Assembly (NCBI GenBank): GCA_964504335.1
Contig: CAZDET010000111.1
Coordinates: 1-10,853, forward strand
Length of the DNA: 10,853 nucleotides
Direction of reading: 5' to 3'
DNA from: CAZDET01 sp964504335
Lineage (GTDB): Bacteria; Bacteroidota; Bacteroidia; Chitinophagales; Saprospiraceae
The notes beneath the pieces were generated by a model, which saw only the letters and a list, made by a program, of their open reading frames with translations, was not told the DNA's origin and made no database searches. Of the stretch, positions 1-5,509 are shown piece by piece (the first letter of the stretch is position 1; every line of letters starts with the position of its first letter). The translations under genes were made by a program, and so were the position numbers.

Positions 1-991
1 CGGTACAGTTGACGCATTCTAGCTGGGTGCCATTGCGAATGTCGATACCGGTGGGGCAAACCTGCACACACAGATTACAATCTACGCAGTCGCCGAGGAC
101 CGGAAGGGGGGTAGCGGTTTCTTCACAGGCCAGGCCGCTCTGGCAATTGCCGCAGCCGTCGGAGCAGTCCTTCTTTGCCGCTTTCTTCTGTTTCTGCCGC
201 TTCATTTTTCCGCGGGGCTCGCCACGCACCCAATCGTACATGACGCTGATGCTATTCTTGTCGAGTAAAACCCCCTGAAGGCGGCCGTAAGGGCAAATAG
301 CAATACACACCTGCTCGCGCATCCGGGAGAATACAAAGTAGAACGCGCCGGTAAACACGACCATAGCAATAAAGCCGGCGGGTTGCTGCCAGGGTGGCTG
401 GCTGATCAATTCTACCAGATCATCCAGTCCGATGATGTAGGACAAGAAGGTGTGTGCAATCGCTACGGAAATCAGGATGAATATCAATTGCTTACCACTC
501 TTCTTCAGTACCTTCTCCGTGGTCCAGGGTGCCTTGTTGAGCTTTCGCTGCTGGTTGGCATCCCCTTCGATCCAGTATTCGATTTTTCGGAAAACCATTT
601 CCATAAAAATCGTCTGAGGGCACACCCAGCCGCAGAAAAGCCGCCCGAACACTACGGTAAACAGCACGATGAATAGCATACCTGCGATCATCGATAGGGC
701 AAAGAGGTGAAAATCCTGCGTTGAAAATGGAAATCCGAACAGAATGAACCGGCGTTCCAGGACATTCAGTAAGACAAAGGGCTCACCGGCCACCTTAATA
801 AAGGGCAACCCAAACAGGATGGCCAGTAAGACCCAGCTCAGATAGGTGCGGTACTTGTAATAAGGACCGGATGGTTTTTTCGGATAAATCCAGTTGCGCC
901 GGCCCTGTTCATCAACCGTGGCGATGTGATCCCGAAACCCGCTTTCGTCCGGGAGATCGATCGGAGCCGGTGCTGTGGTATTTGCTTCCAT
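1..991 (-). CDS. ccoG: CcoG, polyferredoxin-type cbb3 oxidase assembly protein (C-terminus off window)
   Basis: CcoG (FixG/RdxA family) is a membrane iron-sulfur protein that helps assemble cbb3 oxidase; in studied bacteria it reduces copper for the CuB site. The first 330 residues are visible, the rest lies beyond base 1. Membrane segments appear near residues 50-66, 95-117, 167-186 and 205-222. Conserved signatures are FCGWVCPQT (C120, C124), CIAICPYGRLQG (C229, C233), a ferredoxin-like cluster C302, C305, C308, C312 followed by PTGIDIRNGTQ, and the start of the second cluster at C326 and C329. Between the RGEPRG motif (256-261) and C302 there is an unusual insert with four extra cysteines (276, 280, 283, 289). 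The ATG overlaps the ccoP stop by one base (TAATG), indicating translational coupling. The family assignment is secure; the role of the extra cysteines is unknown. Confidence 0.95.
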   Translation of the reverse strand, partial: MEANTTAPAPIDLPDESGFRDHIATVDEQGRRNWIYPKKPSGPYYKYRTYLSWVLLAILFGLPFIKVAGEPFVLLNVLERRFILFGFPFSTQDFHLFALSMIAGMLFIVLFTVVFGRLFCGWVCPQTIFMEMVFRKIEYWIEGDANQQRKLNKAPWTTEKVLKKSGKQLIFILISVAIAHTFLSYIIGLDDLVELISQPPWQQPAGFIAMVVFTGAFYFVFSRMREQVCIAICPYGRLQGVLLDKNSISVMYDWVRGEPRGKMKRQKQKKAAKKDCSDGCGNCQSGLACEETATPLPVLGDCVDCNLCVQVCPTGIDIRNGTQLECVNCT

Positions 992-1932
992 TATTGCTCA
1001 ATTTTCAGTAAGCTGCTCGTGGCTTCTGCATCTAGGGCGTTGGTGTCGGAGCCCTCTACGACACTTGGCTCGACATATTCTCCTTCTGGCTCCTTCGCAT
1101 TGGGAGGATCGGTTCCTTGAAGGGAGAGGATGAAGCTAGCCACCCGTTGCATATCGGCCGGCCGGAGTTGGGCCTTCCAGGCGATCATCCCTTTTTCGGG
1201 CACACCGTATTTGACGGTTTTGAATACTTCTTTGATATTTCCGCCGTGTACCCAGTAGGCATCGGTCAGGTTTGGCCCCACGCCCCCTTCACCGGCCTGG
1301 CCGTGGCAGGTGGCGCAGTTGGCCTGGAAGATCAATTCTCCACTAGCCAGCGATTGCTCATCGATCAATGCGGTGACGGTTTCTTCGTCTACCTGATCCG
1401 CTTGCTGGGCGAGGTAGGCCGATACGGCTTCTTCGGCGGCTTCCATTTCCTGTACGTATTCTTCGGCAGAAGAAATGCCGTAGTCGCTGAAGTGCTGCAC
1501 GTACAAGTACACGACGCCAAATACCACTGTGATGTAAAAGAGAGCCAGCCACCAGGGTGGCAGGCGGTTGTCCAGTTCGCGGATGCCGTCGTAATTGTGG
1601 TCTAGCATAACTTCGCGCTCGCGCTCGACGGGCACCACCTGGGTCATGCGCTTGTAGATTCGCTTCCATAGCGGCTCCTGATTTACGGTCATACCCGCTT
1701 CGGCCAATTGGGCGGGGCCATACTGTTCGAGGAGTCGCACTTTTTGGAGGTAGAGCAGGGTATTAATCATATACCAGATGGCACCCAGGGCCGCCAGTAC
1801 GGCGACGGCCCCCAGCACCAGCATGCTGTACTCCAGGACGTTCGATTGGGCGGGGGCAGTGTCCTGTGCCTGCCCCTCGAGGCCGGAAGCCACGAGCAAA
1901 AGCGCGCCGAAAATTTTAATTGCCTGCTTCAT
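991..1932 (-). CDS. ccoP: CcoP, mono-heme cytochrome c subunit III of cbb3 oxidase
   Basis: This subunit passes electrons from the donor cytochrome c to the CcoO and CcoN hemes. The 313-residue protein starts with a signal-peptide-like segment (residues 1-23). A membrane helix follows at about 33-58, then the FixP N-terminal signature around DHNYDGIRELDNRLPPWW (111-128) running into a second helix (129-146). A Glu/Ala-rich linker (155-195) leads to one cytochrome c domain with CATCH at 206-210 and a probable axial Met in EKGMIAW (M249). The tail after 272 is acidic and low in complexity. Proteobacterial CcoP has two c-heme domains; here only one CxxCH is present, which I believe is usual in Bacteroidota. 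The start overlaps the ccoQ stop by four bases (ATGA), and the stop overlaps the ccoG start by one. Confidence 0.95.
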   Translation of the reverse strand: MKQAIKIFGALLLVASGLEGQAQDTAPAQSNVLEYSMLVLGAVAVLAALGAIWYMINTLLYLQKVRLLEQYGPAQLAEAGMTVNQEPLWKRIYKRMTQVVPVEREREVMLDHNYDGIRELDNRLPPWWLALFYITVVFGVVYLYVQHFSDYGISSAEEYVQEMEAAEEAVSAYLAQQADQVDEETVTALIDEQSLASGELIFQANCATCHGQAGEGGVGPNLTDAYWVHGGNIKEVFKTVKYGVPEKGMIAWKAQLRPADMQRVASFILSLQGTDPPNAKEPEGEYVEPSVVEGSDTNALDAEATSSLLKIEQ

Positions 1933-2123
1933 GATTCGATGGTTTCCGGATTTGTACTTGGAGCGTAGTCGTCGAGCGGGAGTCGCGCCATATGGTCGAA
2001 GCGGCGGCGATTACCCATGAAGAGCACAATGACGCTCACGGAGAAGATGATGAAGAAGGTGAGCAACGCAAATAAGGCCATCCAATCGATATCGCCCGCG
2101 CGCTCCAGAATGTATTTTGCCAT
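1929..2123 (-). CDS. ccoQ: CcoQ-like small membrane subunit of cbb3 oxidase
   Basis: This 64-residue protein has one membrane helix (about residues 15-36) followed by a basic GNRRRF stretch and a short polar tail. It matches the size and layout of CcoQ/FixQ, the non-catalytic subunit that stabilises the cbb3 complex. Sequence conservation in this family is low, so the call rests mostly on position: it lies between ccoNO and ccoP, starts 16 bases after the ccoNO stop and overlaps the ccoP start by four bases. The helix is aromatic-rich and aliphatic, and the positive residues after it predict a cytoplasmic C-terminus. Confidence 0.85.
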   Translation of the reverse strand: MAKYILERAGDIDWMALFALLTFFIIFSVSVIVLFMGNRRRFDHMARLPLDDYAPSTNPETIES

Positions 2124-2139
2124 GATGAGTTGTCTTTTA

Positions 2140-4296
2140 TTAGTTAGCAGCTTGTGGTTTGGGTTTGATGTCCGTACCGAGCCGCTGCAAATAGGCGATA
2201 ATGGCTACGATTTCCCGCTCTTCGAGCTGGTCATCTACGATATTGTCCTTTCGTAGGGAGCTGGCAATAGTGAATGCCTGTGCTTGCAGGTCGGCCACGG
2301 CGCGGTCTTCATAACCCTCCGGATAGGGGGTACCTAGTTGCCGCAGCACCTTGATTTTCTGTGCGGTCAGGCTGGTATCGATCTTGTCTTCGAGGAGCCA
2401 GTCGTACGGAGGCATGATACTACCGGGGGAGGTAAGGGTCGGATCGAGCATGTGGTTGTAGTGCCAGGAGTCCGGATACTTACCGCCCAGGCGGTGCAGG
2501 TCGGGGCCGGTCCGCTTACTGCCCCACAGGAAGGGACGGTCGTAGATGAACTCACCCGACTTGGAATACTCGCCGTAGCGCTCCGTCTCGGATCGGAAGG
2601 GACGTACCATCTGGCTGTGGCAGCTGATACAGCCTTCGCGAATGTAGATGTCGCGGCCCTCCAGTTCCAAGGGGGTGTAGGGTTGTACGGTGCTGATTTT
2701 GGGTACGTTCTCGTCTACGAGGAGCATCGGAAAGATTTCGACCAGGCCGCCAATGAGGATAGCAATTGTCGCACCGATCAAGAGTTGAATAGGGCGACGC
2801 TCGATCCAGCGGTGCCAGTGTTCACCCTTATGACCGCCAACTTTTACTAATGCAGGCGCCTCCGCACCCTCGTTGGCTACGAAATTGCCCTGACCGACAG
2901 TCTTGATCAGGTTGTAGATCATCAATCCGACGCCCGCTACGTAGATCGCTCCTCCGAAGGCACGCATCGCGTACATGGGGAGGATTTGAGTGACGGTTTC
3001 GAGGAAGTTGCCGTACTGCAGCAGTCCGTCCGGGGTGAATTGCTTCCACATCATACTCTGGGTCCAGCCGGCCCAGTACAGTGGAATCACGTAGAACATC
3101 ATACCCAGGGTAGCCATCCAGAAGTGGACGTTGGCCAGCCGCTTGCTGAATAGTTTAGTATTGAACAGGCGCGGCAGCAACCAATACAGAATACCGAAGG
3201 TCAGCATGCCGTTCCAGCCGAGTGTTCCGACGTGGACGTGTCCGATCGTCCAGTCCGTGAAGTGGCTGATGGCGTTGAAAGACTTAATTGAAAGCAATGG
3301 TCCTTCCAGAGTGGCCATCCCGTAGGCCGTTACGGCCACCACCATCATCTTCAAAACAGGGTCGTCCCGAACGCGGTCCCAGGCACCTCTTAGCGTCAGC
3401 AGGCCGTTGAGCATACCGCCCCAGGAAGGTGCGATCAGCATGAGGGAAAACACCATCCCCAGCGATTGTGCCCAGTCGGGAAGGCTAGTATATAACAGGT
3501 GGTGCGGGCCCGCCCAAATGTAAATGAAGATGAGGGCCCAAAAGTGAATGATCGATAATTTATAGGAGTAGATCGGACGATTGGCCGCCTTTGGCAGGAA
3601 GTAGTACATCAGCCCTAAATAAGGCGTGGTGAGGAAGAATGCTACGGCGTTGTGGCCGTACCACCACTGCACCAGGGCATCCTGTACGCCGGCAAATACC
3701 GGATAGGATTTCCAGAGGCTTACCGGCAACTCGAGGTTATTGCCGATGTGCAAGACCGTTACGGTTACCCAGGTGGCAATGAAAAACCAAATGGCCACGT
3801 ACAAGTGTTGCTCGCGGCGCTTCAAAATCGTACCGAACATATTAATGCCAAAAGCGACCCAAACGAGGGCAATGGCTATGTCGATCGGCCATTCCAGCTC
3901 CGCGTATTCGTGCGAACTGGTAATGCCGAGGGGTAATGTCAGTGCGGCAGCTAAAATGATCAGTTGCCAGCCCCAAAAGTGAAACTGACTCAGAAAATTG
4001 CTGTACATGCGGGCTTTCAGTAGCCGCTGCAAACTGTAGTAGGTTCCCATGAAAATACCGTTCCCCACAAAAGCGAAAATGGCCGCGTTGGTGTGGAGCG
4101 GGCGCAGGCGCCCGAAGGTCGTTTCGGGAGTAAAATTCAGACTGGGATAAATAAGTTGTAGTGCTGCTATGAGTCCAACCAACGTGCCGACCAGGCCCCA
4201 TACCGCCGTGGCGTAGGCAAATTTTCGGACGATGGCGTTGTCATAAAAAAAGCGTTCGATCCGAACGCTCTCCGTAGTGGTTGCGGGGACCTCCAT
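2140..4296 (-). CDS. ccoNO: CcoN-CcoO fusion, catalytic and mono-heme subunits I/II of cbb3 oxidase
   Basis: This single 718-residue polypeptide carries the oxygen-reducing subunit CcoN (about 1-465) and the membrane-anchored cytochrome c subunit CcoO (about 500-710). CcoN residues are complete: a low-spin heme b ligand H68 (RPLHTN), CuB ligands H215 (WWYGHNAVAFF) and H265/H266 (WAGPHH), the tyrosine Y259 placed as in the His-Tyr cross-link of Pseudomonas stutzeri CcoN, and H353 and H355 (IGHVHVGTLGW) for the high- and low-spin hemes. The linker 466-500 is hydrophilic, then comes one helix (503-525). The CcoO domain has CISCH (556-560) and a probable axial Met in SIMPPYDW (M628). CcoN-CcoO fusion is known in Bacteroidota. 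The ATG overlaps the ccoS stop by one base. The intact ligand set indicates a working oxidase that pumps protons. Confidence 0.97.
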   Translation of the reverse strand: MEVPATTTESVRIERFFYDNAIVRKFAYATAVWGLVGTLVGLIAALQLIYPSLNFTPETTFGRLRPLHTNAAIFAFVGNGIFMGTYYSLQRLLKARMYSNFLSQFHFWGWQLIILAAALTLPLGITSSHEYAELEWPIDIAIALVWVAFGINMFGTILKRREQHLYVAIWFFIATWVTVTVLHIGNNLELPVSLWKSYPVFAGVQDALVQWWYGHNAVAFFLTTPYLGLMYYFLPKAANRPIYSYKLSIIHFWALIFIYIWAGPHHLLYTSLPDWAQSLGMVFSLMLIAPSWGGMLNGLLTLRGAWDRVRDDPVLKMMVVAVTAYGMATLEGPLLSIKSFNAISHFTDWTIGHVHVGTLGWNGMLTFGILYWLLPRLFNTKLFSKRLANVHFWMATLGMMFYVIPLYWAGWTQSMMWKQFTPDGLLQYGNFLETVTQILPMYAMRAFGGAIYVAGVGLMIYNLIKTVGQGNFVANEGAEAPALVKVGGHKGEHWHRWIERRPIQLLIGATIAILIGGLVEIFPMLLVDENVPKISTVQPYTPLELEGRDIYIREGCISCHSQMVRPFRSETERYGEYSKSGEFIYDRPFLWGSKRTGPDLHRLGGKYPDSWHYNHMLDPTLTSPGSIMPPYDWLLEDKIDTSLTAQKIKVLRQLGTPYPEGYEDRAVADLQAQAFTIASSLRKDNIVDDQLEEREIVAIIAYLQRLGTDIKPKPQAAN

Positions 4297-4457
4297 TATT
4301 CTTCGGATTTAGATTTTACGGAATCGTCAAATAGAATGCGAATAGAAGGCGTAACCCCATCGTCGTATTGACCAGATCGGACCGCCCAGAAGAACGCCCC
4401 TAAAAATCCGATTGCCACTATGAGGCTCAAGCCAATTAAAAAAAGGATAATGAACAT
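4296..4457 (-). CDS. ccoS: CcoS, cbb3 oxidase maturation protein
   Basis: CcoS is a small single-helix protein needed to insert heme b and copper into CcoN. Starting at the ATG at 4457 gives 53 residues: a hydrophobic helix (2-24), then the family hallmark FFWAVRSGQYDD and a further conserved IRILFDD. An upstream in-frame start at 4478 would add seven polar residues ahead of the helix. I prefer 4457 because CcoS proteins normally begin right at the helix. No Shine-Dalgarno sequence is visible, as expected for Bacteroidota. It is the first gene of the ccoS-NO-Q-P-G operon and its stop overlaps the ccoNO start by one base. Confidence 0.92.
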   Translation of the reverse strand: MFIILFLIGLSLIVAIGFLGAFFWAVRSGQYDDGVTPSIRILFDDSVKSKSEE

Positions 4458-4527
4458 TGCGTTCGAATTTTGACACAAGATAGATGGTGGGCTAGGGCAG
4501 GCCGATGAGCTTTGTCAAAAGGCCGAT

Positions 4528-4541
4528 GTGACATTTGTCAC
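4528..4541. promoter_or_regulatory. Perfect palindrome upstream of ccoS, putative operator
   Basis: GTGACA-TT-TGTCAC is a perfect 6+2+6 inverted repeat lying 70 bases upstream of the ccoS start and five bases beyond the CBS gene stop. Its TGAC/GTCA arms with four central bases resemble Crp/Fnr-superfamily operators. A further TTTGTCA lies at 4511-4517. The TTTGTCA part is also found in the putative operators at 5056 and 9635. The binding protein is inferred, not shown. Confidence 0.5.
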
Positions 4542-4545
4542 TTGA

Positions 4546-4995
4546 TTATTTGTCGTCCGAATAATCGGAGAGTGCGATCGGACTATCCGCGAGGGCACGG
4601 ATGATATCGTGGGTGGTTAGAATACCAACCAGTTCCTCTCCTTCCACGACCGGTAGTGCGTGAAAGCGATTGATTTTGAAGATATCCAGGGCCGTGCGGA
4701 TGGTGTCGTTAGGCTGTACTTTACCGAGCTTTGTTGTCATGATTTCCTTGGCCGTCCAACGCTTCAGGCGAACTGCTTCCATGACTTCTTCGTGCGGATT
4801 CTGGGTAAAGCCATGCAGGAAGTGGAGTAAATCAGTTTTGCTGATCAAGCCGACAATGCGGCGGAACTCTACAACGGGTAGATGGTGAATTTCGTGCTGA
4901 TCCATCAGCTTGCGCACTTCCGTAAGCGGGGTATCCGGATTGACGGTCACTAGATCCGTGGACATCAACCTGGAAACCGGGAACATGATATTCAT
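4546..4995 (-). CDS. Tandem CBS-domain protein
   Basis: The 149 residues consist almost entirely of a pair of CBS domains, a fold that usually binds adenine nucleotides or S-adenosylmethionine. The first spans about 9-60 (MSTDLVTVNPDTPLTEV, HHLPVVE, IVGLISKTDLLHF). The second spans about 84-136 (IMTTKLGKVQPNDT, FHALPVVE, LVGILTTHDIIRAL). No catalytic or membrane domain is attached, so it probably acts as a stand-alone sensor or adaptor. It precedes ccoS in the same direction, 88 bases away. It has its own putative operator at 5056-5087, so it may be transcribed separately or together with the oxidase operon. An alternative start at Met4 is possible. The domain call is firm; the partner and ligand are unknown. 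Confidence 0.9.
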   Translation of the reverse strand: MNIMFPVSRLMSTDLVTVNPDTPLTEVRKLMDQHEIHHLPVVEFRRIVGLISKTDLLHFLHGFTQNPHEEVMEAVRLKRWTAKEIMTTKLGKVQPNDTIRTALDIFKINRFHALPVVEGEELVGILTTHDIIRALADSPIALSDYSDDK

Positions 4996-5055
4996 CTTAG
5001 TACGTGTTTTATTTCGGGATCAAGGTCGAATTTATCCCACGGGTACATGGTGCTA

Positions 5056-5087
5056 TTTGTCACCTGGGAAAGGTGAGAATTCTGGTA
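5056..5087 (-). promoter_or_regulatory. Putative operator of the CBS gene, copy 1 of a shared module
   Basis: On the plus strand this stretch holds TTTG, then TCACCT-N5-AGGTGA (a perfect 6-base inverted repeat, 5060-5076), then GAATTC and TGGTA. The centre is 73 bases upstream of the CBS start. A weak Bacteroidota -7-like TAAATTCG (minus strand, 5034-5027) lies about 38 bases closer to the gene, which would put the operator near the usual activator position. The same ordered elements recur at 9635-9667. Confidence 0.5.
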
Positions 5088-5169
5088 TCGGGAGTTTTTT
5101 TGCGTTCATTTGGGAATTTGTGGGTCGGGTCTTGACTGCTAGGGTAAAAAAGCCGATCTTACTACTATC

Positions 5170-5496
5170 ATTCTCACCTCTAGCTGCCCAGTGGGCAGGC
5201 CCAAGCATCCAATACGATATTCCTTGTACGGCCGTTCATGCTGTACTTCGAGCGGTTTGAGCCTTTGGACCGATTGAACGTCAGCAGACATTGCTGGTAG
5301 TCGTGTGCGGATAGCACGCTCGGGCTACCTGCGTACCACCCAAGGTAGGCAGGATAGGAGGGCGGGCATTCCCACCCACGTATAATGGTGTGCACCGGCC
5401 CAGCCCGGCAATCGGCTCTCCAGCCGACTGTAAACGCTTTGTCGCTTCGTATAAATACCGGCACCCGGCCAGTTTTAAGCACAGCGTCTTCGACGC
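5170..5496. other. Gene-free hairpin-rich region between ccoI and the CBS gene
   Basis: The whole gap 4996-5509 contains no convincing gene. Its right part is full of strong inverted repeats: CTGCCC-AGT-GGGCAG (5184-5198), CAGCA-N5-TGCTG (5282-5296), CCTGCGTACC-N6-GGTAGGCAGG (5328-5353, one mismatch), TCGGCT-CTCC-AGCCGA (5412-5427) and GCGTC-TTC-GACGC (5484-5496). Reading frames crossing it (5180-5482 and 5281-5589, minus) overlap each other, have atypical composition and show no family motif. It could be a structured small RNA, a long 3' untranslated region of ccoI, or a repeat-family remnant. The sequence alone does not decide. Confidence 0.45.
5484..5496 (-). terminator. Possible terminator hairpin after ccoI
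   Basis: GCGTC-TTC-GACGC forms a 5-base stem only 14 bases downstream of the ccoI stop. On the minus strand it is followed by TGTGCTTAAAACTGG, so there is no clear U tract. It may stop transcription weakly or simply protect the mRNA 3' end. Confidence 0.3.
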
Positions 5497-5509
5497 AGCA
5501 GTAGTCTGG

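Noticed and set aside
991..1932. CcoP as a degraded di-heme protein
   Set aside because: Only one CxxCH is present, but the FixP N-terminal region, linker and cytochrome domain are continuous, and mono-heme CcoP is expected in this phylum.
2338..2850. A 170-residue plus-strand reading frame
   Set aside because: It is antisense to the CcoO part of ccoNO, which has an intact heme motif. No motif is seen in the plus-strand product.
5282..5427. Possible CRISPR or tandem repeat array
   Set aside because: The hairpins differ in sequence and spacing, so there are no regular direct repeats with spacers.
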